Shown here: one piece after another, positions 1-12,400 of the stretch
How positions within the stretch are numbered: the stretch's first letter is position 1
Layout of the letters: every line of letters begins with the position of its first letter
Assembly (NCBI RefSeq): GCF_000004075.3
Contig: NC_026658.2
Coordinates: forward strand, 15,116,075-15,180,074
Source of the DNA: Cucumis sativus
Lineage: Eukaryota > Streptophyta > Magnoliopsida > Cucurbitales > Cucurbitaceae
DNA length: 64,000 nt
Reading direction: 5' to 3'
Notes under the pieces: model-generated
Seen by the model: only the letters and a program-made list of their open reading frames with translations
Databases searched by the model: none
What the model was told of the DNA's origin: nothing
Made by a program: the position numbers and the translations under genes

Positions 1-1319
1 TATCAATTATATACTTTTATAAGTGGTAAAATTTTATCAACAATAAAAGTACGTCATTGAAAATATATTAGTGTGGTTCATGATTTTTTTTAAAATTTTC
101 TATAAAAGATAAAAAAAAAAAAAAAGTGATTAATAATGGTTCTAACATATAAGTGATACACTTTTATCATCGATAAACTTCTATTGATGATAAAAAAATA
201 TGCATATCCTTGAAAATTTGTTTAGTTTTGAATAATTAGTAGAAATTGATCGTTGATGCTTCTATGAATAATAAAATTTTATAATCGATAAATTTCTATT
301 AATGATAGAATATCATAAAAAAAATATTTAAAGTGATTGTCTATTTTAAATATTTTTTTTGTATCGTTTATTAGAGTCGATATAGATGATGTGTTTCTAT
401 CACTAATAGACTCGAAGAAAGTTGAATTTATTTTCAGGAAAAGTAAAAAAAAGAAAAACAATTAAGAGAAATTGGTAAAAGTAGCATAAAAATTGTTTTG
501 ATCGGTCCATTCCAAGTGTGATCAACCATTGAGATTTTTCTAAAACATTAAAATTTTAAAATTTTCAACTTATCGATTGTTTTGGTTTTACTATACATCT
601 GGATAGACTTTAGAGTGAGATTTCTACCCTGGGTAAACTCTTTAGAGCTAGATTTTTACCCTTTCTCAAATTTTTCCCAAATCTTTTTTTTTTAATAAAT
701 TATTCAAATCTTAACTGATTGTTTTATATTTTAAAAAAGTATGGATCTCGGTTCATCCTGTAGAAATTCTCCCAAAAACACCGAATAATTTGTGGGCAAT
801 CCCTAAGAAGATCCAAAAACTTGTTTCTTGTTCTTGAGCGAGGCAGAGCAAATAAGTCCAGATGATTTAACGGCCATTAATGGCGGAAATCGATCACTGG
901 AACAAGGCGTGGCAAAATTGATGGTTCCAAAATTTCCATGTCCAATCCATGGCTGGGTAGAAATTAGAGAAAAATAATCGTGGACGGGTTTTAGGTCGAG
1001 GAAGAGAAGAATGGGGAAAAAGAAAAATGGTAAGTTACAAAAAATAATTGGAGAAATTGGGAAAAGTAGCAAACAAAGTTTGAAAAGATTTGAAAAATGA
1101 TAGAATCTCGTTTTAATATTTATCTAAATCGAGATGCACTAAGAAAATCCAAAGCAACAGATAAGTTGAAATTTTTTAATATTTTAGGAAATCTTGATGG
1201 TTGATCTCGATTAATAAATAGTTATATTGAGTTTTTAAAAAATGTGCTGCTTTTAAAAACAAAATCCAAAAGTATGCTATTTTTACCAATTTTTCATATA
1301 GTTGATAAGTGTCTACCGG
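1..1319. other. AT-rich repeat-laden intergenic DNA
   Basis: No supportable gene. The first 470 bases carry repeated 'tctattgatgata', 'atcgataaac' and 'actaatag' phrases of the kind seen again at 14.0, 41.3, 44.6 and 56.2 kb, so this looks like a decayed member of a dispersed repeat family. Short open frames on the minus strand at 279-461 and 803-1072 have no recognisable protein features. The 803-1072 stretch is somewhat more GC-rich but I recognise nothing in it. Confidence 0.5.
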
Positions 1320-2280
1320 TGGTAGAAGAAAATTGAATATATTTTCATGAATAAAACATGTATAGTTTGATTGATTTTTTTGTCTTCTTTAATTAGAGTC
1401 TTAACAAATAAATTCGTATCAACTTGAATAAAGTTGAATTTATGTTCATAAAAAAGTAAGAACTTGCATAGTTTCTGATGCTATTTTACTTATGTCATTG
1501 ATTAGTCTATTAGTAATATACTTGAAGAACCCTAAATTTATTTTCAGGAAGAATTAGAAAATGTATAGTTTTATTGTTTTGTTTTTTGTTTTAGTCTGTA
1601 GATGATATGTTTGTAGGTACTTGAAGAAAATTGAATTTATTTTCATGAAAAAGTAAGAAAATACATCGATGTTTTTGAGGTTGGTTCGGTTATTAGCGAT
1701 AGAGTAGAAAAATGTTAAATACATTTTCATGAAAAGTGAGAAAATGTGTAGTTTATTTTTTTTCCTTTTCCTTTTTTTACTCTTGTTTATAGCTTATCGA
1801 TGATGAGTTTCGATTAGTGATAGACTTGAAGAAAGTTGATTTTTTTTTTATGAAAAATAAGAAAATATATAGTTTCAATTATGTTCTTGTTGTGTATTTA
1901 ATAGTCTATGTTTCAGTTTCTTTCATTGGTAGCGGGAAGAAAGTTGGATTTATATTTTCATAAAAAGCACGTACTTCATTGTTTCTTTGTTTGATAGATT
2001 TCCATCATTGATTGACATAAAAAATGTTAAATTTTCATATAAAAAGTAAGAATAATATGTATATGGTTGTTTTTATTTTAGTATATTTGTTAATAAGAAT
2101 AATGTACATACATTTCTATGTTTCTACCATCAACATACTTACAAAAATGAATTGAATTTATTTTCATGAAAAATAAGTAAAAAGTATAGTTTCGTTATAT
2201 TATTGTTTTTCTAGTGTTATTGTTGATTTAAGTATGTTGATGATATGTTTCATAGACTTGAAGAAATATAGTTTCGTTGT
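1320..2280. repeat. Decayed tandem array, ~100-bp period
   Basis: A phrase close to 'gaagaaagttgaatttattt' followed by 'tcatgaaaaagtaagaaaat' and 'gtatagttt' recurs near 1330, 1430, 1526, 1622, 1700, 1830, 1937, 2020, 2148 and 2245. Spacing is about 80-130 bases. Copies have many substitutions and small indels. One further copy lies near 417. There is no long ORF. The structure looks like an old satellite-like tandem expansion; the family is unknown to me. Confidence 0.6.
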
Positions 2281-2388
2281 TGATTATTTTGTCTGGATGA
2301 GAGTCTAACCATCTTAAGTTTTTATCACCAAATAAACTTAAAAGAAAATTTTAATTTATTTTTCAAGAAAATATATAAATTTCTATTG

Positions 2389-2683
2389 GTAGTGTTTTTA
2401 GGATCTTTTTTTAAAATAATGTAAAATTTGAAAGATATTTCAAAAATAGGTTGTTGCAAAACTATTTTTAAAAATAGGTGATTTGAAATGAAGTCGTGTA
2501 CGGGGTACACCACTTCCATGAAGTGAACCCCACCACTACACTTACCCCGTACACGACTTCACCTCAAGTCACCTATTTTTAAAAATAGTTTTGCAACAAC
2601 CTATTTTTGAAATATCTTTCAAATTTTACATTATTTTTTAAAAAAATCCGTGTTTTTATTTTTTATTTTCCATAAAAACACTC
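2389..2683. mobile_element. Foldback / MITE-like element, 295 bp
   Basis: Two long inverted arms surround a centre of roughly 30-40 bases near 2507-2545. The arms pair almost continuously from the outer 'gtagtgttttta' (2389) and 'taaaaacactc' (ending 2683) to the inner 'gtcgtgtacgggg' motif and its complement. The right arm has about 20 extra bases near its outer end. The hexamer CTATTG flanks both ends (2383-2388 and 2684-2689), a plausible target-site duplication. There is no coding capacity. Superfamily is unassigned because a 5-6-bp duplication with these ends does not fit a family I can name. A transcript across it would fold into a long hairpin. Confidence 0.75.
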
Positions 2684-2689
2684 CTATTG

Positions 2690-4274
2690 TTGGTAATGTT
2701 TTGCATAATTAAGTGTAAAAATATTTGTATGAACAAGTGATGGAATTTGGCATGGATGAATTCGTTTTAACCATAAATCAAAGAAAATGTAAAACTAGAA
2801 TGGAAATCAATGGAATTTCACTAATTAGAAGGTTATGGTTACATGAAGTCTAAAATCATAGGTTTGGTTCCACGTGGTAGATTGTTGTTGCTTTAGTTAA
2901 AATTCCATTAGCTTGATAACCTTCCAATATTCTCTAGGATAGAACCAAACAAATTATTTGTCGAGAAACCCAAACTCTTAATTTCGTTATTTCATCATTC
3001 CTTACAAAAATCTATATGTTTCTATCATGGATAGAATTTAAAATTTTACTATAGTTTGTAAATATTTTAATTTATTTTGTTATTTTTAAACATAATTGAG
3101 AAAAAAGAATGCATTATAGTATTATCAAAGGTTTATGATGATACCAAGTTTATATATTATTTGTCTATACATATATAAAATAATATATCTTTTTTTAACT
3201 TTAAATTGAAAGTTGGATATTAATAAAATGTGTTAAAATTCTGCAAATAAATAAAATTTAAAAGCATATATATCAAAATAAAAGTTTTAAAAAATATAGT
3301 GATTAGAATGATGTAAATCTAAAAATATAAAATATAATTTAAGTGATGTCTTTAGAAAAAATCAAAGGATGAAAGAACTTTGTCTTTTCATAGAAAGATG
3401 GTGAGGAACATGGACTTCATGATAGCTCAACCAAGAAGGAAGGCCGAGCACAAGGTGAGCTTCTACCTCATCTCATTCCGGATCGTCTCTTCTCTTCCCC
3501 TAAATTATTACAAATGACTTGTGTGCATCAACAATTCCATTGCAATGGTTGGTTGAGATGGAATTCCAATTTATGAGATTCTCTGGACTTATGCTAAAAT
3601 CCATGGGTGAAGTTGACATCTGAATTAAAGAAATCAAAGAGATTACTGATAGTTGGCATATTACTTTCGTTTTCTCATGTGTGGGAGGGAAAGTGGTCCA
3701 TAATTTCCCTTTGGTTTTTTTGGCTTCTTCTTCAACCTGAATGAAGTTCCCTTTCTCATGACTTCATTGTTTTATTAATTAAAATGAACCATCAATTTGG
3801 TTGCTGTACTGTAGAACAGAGAAACAAGCTTGTAACTTTCTCTAATAATATGTAAGATTATAAAGTAAATAGAAAGTCAATACACATGTAATTAAAAACA
3901 AAACAAAACAAAACAAAAAAGAGAGAGAGATTAGTGTGATTTAAAGAGCCATAAAGTAGCTGAGTTTGTAAATGAAAAGCACAAGGTTCTGTTTTATATA
4001 TAATATATTCTCCTTCAGTTTCATAACTTGCTACTGAAGAAAGTTGAGAACCAAACAAACACTAAAAACAAACACCATTGATCTTTGGCGGACAACCTAA
4101 TGACTTATTCTTTAGTTAATTACATCATTAATTATTAAACTGCTGCTAATTAATCATATCAAGTTTGGGTTAGCCTTGTTTTTTTTATCTCCATTGTTAA
4201 ATACACGTAACAAGCAGCCAAATCCCAGATCATTATTCCTTCTCCTTCTCTCTTCCTCAGGTTAAAGTTTAGAC
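2690..4274. other. Intergenic DNA and COPT 5' flank
   Basis: AT-rich sequence without a convincing gene. A 39-codon frame begins at 3399 and holds a good splice-donor-like 'caaggtgagc', but has no recognisable family. An AAAAC-type pentamer repeat lies at about 3896-3917. A TATA-rich stretch lies near 3992-4008. A pyrimidine tract ending 'ttcctcag' at about 4260 looks like a 3' splice site, so the COPT leader may contain an intron. A single GTAC core, the centre of plant copper-response elements, is at 3806-3809; one core alone is weak evidence. Confidence 0.4.
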
Positions 4275-4727
4275 ATGGACTCTATGCCCAATATGTCTCC
4301 TCCGAATGGCAACACCAGCATGAACAACTCAACTGGTGATTCTCCAATCATGTCAACGAAGATGATGAATATGCAGATGAGCTTCTACTGGGGGAAAGAT
4401 GCTGTGATTCTATTTCCAAGGTGGCCTAAAGAGAGCCTTGGCCTATACATATTAGCCTTCTTCTTCATCTTCCTGCTGGCCTTTGCTGTCGAGTTCTTGA
4501 GCCACACGCCGCCAAACAAGCTCGGTAAGAGCCCCCTTGCTAGCGCTTCCGTACAGGCGTTCGTGTATGCTTTCAGGACAGGGTTGGCTTATCTAGTCAT
4601 GTTGGCTGTTATGTCTTTCAACATTGGGATCTTTATAGCGGCTGTGGCAGGCCACACTCTCGGATTTTTTGTAGTCAAACTTCGTGTTCTTACTGCTGCA
4701 AAGAGGACTGATTCTAATGAAGTTTGA
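4275..4727 (+). CDS. COPT: COPT/Ctr-type high-affinity copper transporter
   Basis: A 150-aa, intronless Ctr-family protein that should import Cu(I) across the plasma membrane as a trimer. The N-terminus (residues 1-37) is extracellular-type and methionine-rich, with MxM and MxxM clusters (MSTKMMNMQM). Next is the family hallmark 'MSFYWGKDAVILFPRWP'. A first membrane helix covers about residues 56-78. Two further helices lie in the C-terminal half, separated by a very short loop: the second holds the pore motif MxxxM (MLAVM) and the third the GxxxG packing motif (GHTLG). The length matches the usual 140-170 aa. The C-terminus is short and has no cysteine pair, so the CxC motif of some COPTs is absent. 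The gene lies alone on the plus strand, opposite to PAS1 downstream. Closest in style to Arabidopsis COPT1/2/6; which paralogue cannot be decided here. Confidence 0.94.
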   Translation: MDSMPNMSPPNGNTSMNNSTGDSPIMSTKMMNMQMSFYWGKDAVILFPRWPKESLGLYILAFFFIFLLAFAVEFLSHTPPNKLGKSPLASASVQAFVYAFRTGLAYLVMLAVMSFNIGIFIAAVAGHTLGFFVVKLRVLTAAKRTDSNEV

Positions 4728-4909
4728 TTGCAGATCGAGCTCTCTTTTTTTCCAATCTTTTGGATACTTTTGAACTGCTTGTTTTTCATTTCCTTGATGG
4801 TGATTGTAATGAGAAAAGCTTTCTTATTACCAATATCTTCGCCCGAGAAGATGGGGTTTTGTTGAGTGTTTGGTTTCCTTATGTGTATGTGTTAATCGTA
4901 AGTTTGTAA

Positions 4910-6487
4910 ATGAAATGTGCTCAAAAGCGAAGGGGCTTATGAGGTTAACAATATTTAAAAGAGATAACAAGGGGAAAATAAATTAAAGGGTAAGACAGGG
5001 TTGGAGTTTATAAAATCGATGTGTTTGTATTTAAGCATATATACATTTGATTCCATCACTCCATGTATGGTTGGAAAAAAAATCGAATGAAATCTTGATA
5101 GCATTAAATGTTAATTGAGTTAAAGTTGTTGCTGATAATTTTAAGTTTTTTCAGTCTAGAGTTGATTGATATAAAAATCTAATTTTGATCTATGTAATTA
5201 AAAAAAAATAGTTCCAATTTGATTACTGATTTTTTAAATTTAATATTTCTAACCCTAAATTTTCATGAAGAAAATTCTTTATATATTAAAGAATTGCATC
5301 ACATTTTAAATTAAAAAAGAGATTGGTTTTTCTAATATCGTGTAATTTTACTGTGTGAACCTTTTAAACATATTCTTAAAAAGACGAAAACTTAAATAAC
5401 ACATCTTAATACTTAAAAGATCAAATACACATGTTCTTAAAAACTCAATAACTAAAAGTATAATTTTAAAAACCTAGTGACCAAACATGTTCTCAAGAAC
5501 TTAAGGGACTAATAAAGTAAAAGATTGTTAATAGATAATTCCTCTTGAAGAAATTACTAATGGTAGTAGTTAAATCACTCATAAAATCATGGGTCGAATG
5601 TTGCATACTACAACATGAAAATTTGGTTAGCTTTGCAATATATTATTGATATTGATCTGAAAATTCATAATTGATTATATTATTTCTTTACAACTCGGCG
5701 TAGAGCACAACTTGCAACTTGATTGGGAACAGGTTTAGGCATCTCTACCATTTCTCACTTTGGATGAGATGCAAAAATTGAAGAGGCAGAGTCTATATAT
5801 AGCGACAACACCAAGAAAAGATACCAAAGGATAGAAAGGAAAGGGGAGAATAGAAGCAAGTGGCCAAGGAAAGTGATGAGGGTTTTCAATTTTGTTTGCA
5901 TTCACAAAGTGATATTGCAAAGATTCACTTTAAAATTGAAAAAGAATATCTAATCTAAACATATATCTCTCACTGCATTTTTATGATCATGCGTCCCTAC
6001 TTCTAAATTCAACCATTTTATTTTTCGTTTCCAAAATAATTACTAAACTAAAAGTATTAGACAATCATTGCAAGAACAAAATAAGAGAGAGAATTCCAAC
6101 GTCAACAAATATTCAATTGTAATACTTTCTGTAGTCTATTCTTGTGAGCATGGATGATGATGACTCTTTTAATAAATTTTGTAATGTTTAACTTTGTAAC
6201 GTTGTGCATAAATTAATCCGTAAAGAACCTAAATTCTAGAAGATATTTCATCTCCATAGACCTTATGATCACAGGTGAATGGAGGTAGTCCTAAAAAACT
6301 ATTGAAGGTCATAAATGAAACATGGAACTTCCCTATGATCCCTCATCCAAAAGGTTGGACTTGAAGATTCAAAAGACAGAAAAATATAGATGATTCTTTA
6401 TCCTGCATCTCTGCTTATCTTAATGTACATAATCCAATTAAATTATTGTATAATTCTCTAATATGGTCACTTCTCTCTCTTCATAAT
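4910..6487. other. Intergenic DNA between COPT and PAS1 3' ends
   Basis: AT-rich spacer between convergent genes. A self-complementary 'ctatatatag' lies at about 5792-5801 in a slightly more GC-rich stretch, with no ORF or known snRNA upstream element beside it. The 3' untranslated parts of COPT and PAS1 should occupy its two ends. Nothing else is recognised. Confidence 0.4.
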
Positions 6488-9400
6488 CTATAGTATGGAA
6501 CATCTATTGAGCCCAAGGGCTGAAAATATCCGTCTACCGGCAGGCCAGAACCGGGATAACCAATCCCTTGGTTGGTCATCTGTTGTACTATCATCACTAA
6601 ATTCAGAGGATTTGTCATCCTCGTTTTGTTCTAACTTATCAGAGTTTTCCTGAATTTCACCTGAGTTCCGCTCTTCTCTATCTCCATCTCCAACCTCAGA
6701 AATTTCCCCCGGTTTCTTGTCAAATAGTCCTTTGAACTGTTTCCTTGCTTTCTTCTCCACTTCCTATAGATAGAATAATGAAGCATCAGAGTAAAATGAT
6801 ATTTAGAAGTACTTTCACTCGTATCTTTAATGGTTAATTGGAAATGACGATGTTATTCTGACCTGTTCCTTTTGCTTCAGTTTTAGGAGGGCCGCAGTGG
6901 CATCCGTTTCAGATGATTTATCAGCTTTTTTCATCTATTAGAATGAAAAATCTACTTTATAAATGGGAGTAAACGATCCAAAACATCCAAAACCTAACAT
7001 TGGACATAAGAAAATTGACCATTTCAAAGTCGTTCCTTGCTTCCTCAAAATCTCCAAGGGTCATGTAGGCCATTCCTCGACGGTACAAAGCCTTGGCATT
7101 TGCAGGGTTTGCCTCTATAACCTGCATAATTTCACTTAAGAAGACATTTGAAGGCCTAATATATAAAAGAAGGGCTTGTGCTGGAACCCAAACACCATAT
7201 TTTTCCAATGGGTCAAAACAGATGAAAGATTACAAGAGCATTAAAAAGTTATGCATTTACATTTACAAGCATGCTAATACTTGTAACCAAATAAACCCAT
7301 TCACATCAGTTTTGTTAGATCTTAACCAACTTTTTAATATAACTTATTATATTTTAAATCCTACTGCTCAACCAAAATCAAATGAAAATCTATTAAAATT
7401 CCAAATGTGCTCCTGCTTTCCCACCCTCCTTTTCCCTAACCTTTTGTTTCGGGGTGGGGTGCAGGGCACGATCATGGCTCAGAAGAAAACAGACGAGGAA
7501 TCATGTCAGATACAGCAAATTTAGAATCTATGATGCCGCCATAAATTTAGTTGCTGAGGTCAAATGGTGATTTCATAGACAATTCATAGAACATACCTTG
7601 TTACACGTCTCAATAGACTTCCTGCATTCTCCCAGTTTCAAGTAGCAAGCAGCGACATTCAGATTTAACATATTCTTCAAAGATAAAATATGAAATAATT
7701 AATATACAATCTTAAATGGACTACAAAGCAGCGAGCCAGGAAAAAATTTAAAATCAAAGATTACTCAAGTTCAAATGCTTGCAAGTACATACTCGGGTAT
7801 TAGAAAAAACTTTTCCTTCTTCATCATCTTGTGGATTGACGTGATTGAATTCACGAAGAACCTGCAGAATCACAGAGACCCATAAAAATTAAGGACAATT
7901 AACATAAATAGCTTATAGATTATTTGCTTGATCACTCGATCCAATAAAGTTTGTCAGAAAAAGATGTGGAAAGTCATAATTTCCAGTTTGAACTATGCAA
8001 AATAGTAGCTGAAACGGTCCCTATTTGCAATAAGAGGTGGTACTGAAGCAGTAATAACACCTTGACCCTGACAAAAGTACTAACTGTTCTAGAGATGTAT
8101 GTATATAAAACATCTGCCGCAAAAATTCAAATATTTTTCTTAATACAAAACTGAGCCAACGTTGAGAAACAAGAAAAGTTAGCAAGTTTTTTGGGCTGGT
8201 ACATGTTATTGCTGCATTTCTTCTACTGGCTCAATAAATTCATTTAACAAAAATGTTTTGGACTACATGTTATGACCTTTGAAATGATGTCAATTGAATA
8301 TCTACATAAAAGCTCTACTAGACAAAAGGTGAAAAGAGTACAAGCAGAATGGATTGCCTTCTCGTACTTGGCTTTAGCAAGTTCAAATTTCCCTTCCTTA
8401 AAGAGTCTGTTGCCCTGGAAATAAAGTATAAAACAAGTGTCATTTGGAATCGTTAACACAAAAGATACAGCAGACTAATGTAGCGTAATAATGCCAAATT
8501 CTAGTCAAGATGCCAAGACAAACATAAGGGATAAGATACCGTGTTTCTAATCTTCTCTGCTTCATCCATTATGCTTTTGAAATCCAGACCATCCCATTCC
8601 TGTGATAATGAACCGAGCTTATTTTATAACATGATTTGATATCCCAAAGAAACATAGTGCAACACAATTTATTTTGTACATTGTTATCTTGAGAATCTTT
8701 TAGCTGTTTAAGACGATGTTTTGGATTCATGAAATGATTTCTTTCCCAAATTGAAATGGAAAGCTTCATATCTCTGAGTATGAAAAAGAAAAGAATATAT
8801 CTAAGGATGTGGGACACTCCTTGTCTTAGCTTCATGCCATCCATTTTCATTCAACATTTAAAGAACAGTATCAGACTAAACTATGGACACTTTGGACTTA
8901 TAATTCATAAATGAAGTTATTGAAGATTGCAAACACAGAAATATATGCATAACTAACAACCCAAATACGAGATTTATGCAGTAGCAATTTCGGATTAAGA
9001 ACATACGCAAAGAGTCTAAATCTGAAAAACCTTGAAATTTTTAAAAATAACAATAGTATTCATTTCATAGATTTGCACCTTTGGCATTTCAAAACCAAGA
9101 AGTTCAATTTCCCATTGAACATGAGCACCTGCTGGAACATTAGCTGGCCTAATCACATGGAACAAAGTACAAAAGAGATTGTTATTCTTCAAAAGACTGA
9201 GGAAGAGGAAATATGAAGATGAAATGACCGACAATAGTCAAAAGCTACATTGATTCATGTAAAAGATACATACATCTAATCATTTCAACAAACAAAGATA
9301 TAATTAAGTTATTAAAAAGGAAGGTTATGAAGTAGTAACCTTGGGAACTTGTCATATGCATAATCTGGAGGGCAAGTAACTAGGGCTATTTCTCCAGGAA

Positions 9401-12400
9401 GCATCAAACGGACAGACATTTCAAATCCCTCAGGTACCTATTACACAATAATGGTATAAACTTCAACAGTTATTGTTCGCACTTGCAGGTTAGAAAGCAC
9501 AGAGCTCTTGACCAGAATCATAGACACAATCATTTTAAAACTTGTTGGAACCCTCTCAAACAAACCACTCCAAGAAACTTGGAAGGTTAATGTAAGCCTC
9601 AGTTGGTAGAAAAATACTAATCTATTTCTAGAGATAAGACCTAGGTCAGGTATCCAATCTACAATATACTACTTCTAAGGTCAGAAAGCATGCAAATGCA
9701 CTTTACAGCCGCATGCCTAACCAATCCAAAGGGCTGTAACTTTTGCTCATTTCCTTCCAAATGATGTAGGCCCTGCAATTTAATGTGCTAACTAAGTTTT
9801 CGCAAGGACATTTCCCTTTTTGCCTATTCTATTTACATAATAATCTTTCTAGTAGGTCAGCTCTCACCATCAACATAGAATTCATGAGCTGAGAATAAAA
9901 TAACCGTTGGTAAAAGGGAAGGCAACTCACAAGCCCTTCTCCAGATCGGAATTCCAAAGGCTGACCATCATTATCAACTTTTGTGTCATAGAAAGCTTTC
10001 TTATCTTCAACCAGCATGGCCTTGTAATGAACACGTAGTAGACTGTCATGAAGGGGGCAATCCATTGGAAAGTCACCTGATTGTTCAGAAGAATATGGTA
10101 TGGAAGTATGATCATTGCTGGACTGAAGTAATGTTGATTGACAGTAATATGTTAAGGAGATATTAAGTGACTCAAATACGATGACATAAAATGGACATCT
10201 CAGAAGCAGATATAAATTTACTTCAAGAACAAATGGGAAGATGTTACATGGGTGGGCAAGTCTGTCACTGTTAGGTACCCAACCTAACAAGCAAATACTC
10301 AAAGAATAAACAAGAACACACTAAAGGATAGAATTATATAAAAATATATTGAAATATGCTATAATACCGTAACCACTAGCCTTTCAAAAGGGCTCGATTC
10401 TCCCAAATTCCCTCACAAGAAAATCTCACAAAATTCTGCCTGCAACCCCCCCCCCCAACCCCTCTCCTTTTATTTATAGCAAAAAGACCTAACCAACATA
10501 CTAAATATTTACCAATATGCCCCAACTAATAACCATATTAATTTGCTACTGATAATTATATTATTTCTCTTACAGTCACAAACATAGAGGGAAGTTTCAT
10601 TAAATTCATGGCTAAAATTTGTCTGGTTCCTTATAAGTTTATAAATGCCAATTTGAAGGAGAATGCAGTTCTGTACTCACACCTTTTCCATCATGAATGC
10701 GGCGTTTGATCAGGCGCCCATCTCCAAGCATGTCCCTTACCTACCCATTCATTACTAGAGGGTCAAACTCAGTAACTGCAAGAAATAAGTATAGCAAAAG
10801 GATAAAAAACTAATCAACTTTTTCAAAGCAGGTTAATGACAGAGAACCAATTTAAACAAGGGTCATAAATGCACCTCCAAACATATTAATGGAGCAACAA
10901 TCTAGTTGTACAATGACTTTACTAACCTGAATGAAGTGGACAAGCTCGACTTCAAATTGAACTTCTTCAACACCATCCTCCACAGTAATTAGAGGAGACG
11001 GAGTTAAATATTGACTAGTGACAAAGATTACTGCCTTTTCTCCTCTTGTCATTGTTCCAATCCCCATTTCTAGTCCTTTAGGAACCTAACATGCAAGAAA
11101 AGAGATTGAGGAAGTAGACAAATAAAAAAAGGATAGAAAATTCAAAAAGGACTAGATCATTAACCTCTGACTTTCCAAAAGTGAAAAAATATGGCTCTCC
11201 AGTTGCATGTGATAAAATCACTTTCCCATCACCTGTCCTAGCAGAAATCCTAGAAGCATCCACATTTTCAATAAAACGAACAAACTCAATTTGGTGCTCA
11301 AAATAACAAACAAAAACAAATAAAAGAGAACTTAAGAAAAATGGATATACCAGGCTTTTATCTCATACGGCTCCCTTGGTGATTCCCAGCCCTGCCCCTC
11401 ACTTATAACCTGTTGGGGGAAAAACTCAGAACTTAAAAAGTGTAGACTCATCTTACATCTTCTTTAAAGCATTCCACATGGTTTTCTCAAGGCTACGAGA
11501 TTAACTTTCCCAGCACCCCCACCTTCAACATCCTATCTTAATTTCTCTTACTAATCATCTGCTTATCATTTGATGAAGTTGAGATCCAAATGTCAATAAA
11601 AATATATGAAATCACAATTGTTCCGTTAAACAACAATGCTAGTTGCAACTATTAGAAGTTCCACTGATGTATCTAAGTTCGTATACTCAAGATTTGATGT
11701 TATTTATTCTCAAATAGTATTTCTTAAAAATTATATTTGTATTCAACATTAGTAGCACTACAAATTACTCATTACCATCAACATGAGCTTAGCTTCACTG
11801 ACATTTGTATGTTTCCAAGGACAAAAAGTTCTAGGTTCAAATTCCCCACCCCAAGTTGTACTTAAAAGACCTTTTCAAAAGAAAATATTACTCATTACTG
11901 CTCCTATAATATTTTTTCTCCCATACCTTCTTCACAACGCCAAAATCATTGCATACAACCTGCAATCATATCAATAAGAAAAGTTAAATAACAATCAGAT
12001 CATGATCAGACACATGACAAGATCTTTTAGGTGAGGGCATCAAATCAAGCAACCAAAAAGGATGTATGGAGAAGGTTAGGAAGTGAAAATGTGCACACAC
12101 ATTAATAAAGTATCACTAGATTTCATTTATGGTTCCAATGTATCATTTACCATGTGAATCTTATATTTGAGAAGATTTTATTGAAATCCAAGATTTTTAC
12201 GTGATTTACGTGGAAAAAATGAACTTTTAATGCTGAAATTTCTTGCCTTGGCCTTAAAGAAATCTATCATCTCAATCTCAAAATGCAGTTCATCTCCCTT
12301 CGGAAAGCTGCTACTGACTGAAACTGGGCAGTCCTCCTCACCATAGTGCATTTGAGGTTTCATCTTGAACTGAAACAACAGTAAAAAACAGTTGTAATAA

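Noticed and set aside
5786..5806. TATA-like palindrome as an snRNA promoter
   Set aside because: No plant upstream sequence element (TCCCACATCG type) at the required distance.
9829..10302. Minus-strand 157-codon ORF as a separate gene
   Set aside because: Only 9931-10076 is protein-like: it is PAS1 exon 11 (third FKBP domain). The rest is flanking intron read through.
11783..11977. tRNA-like B-box 'ggttcaaattcc' near 11835 as a tRNA or SINE
   Set aside because: No matching A-box at the right distance and no cloverleaf; probably chance in a PAS1 intron.
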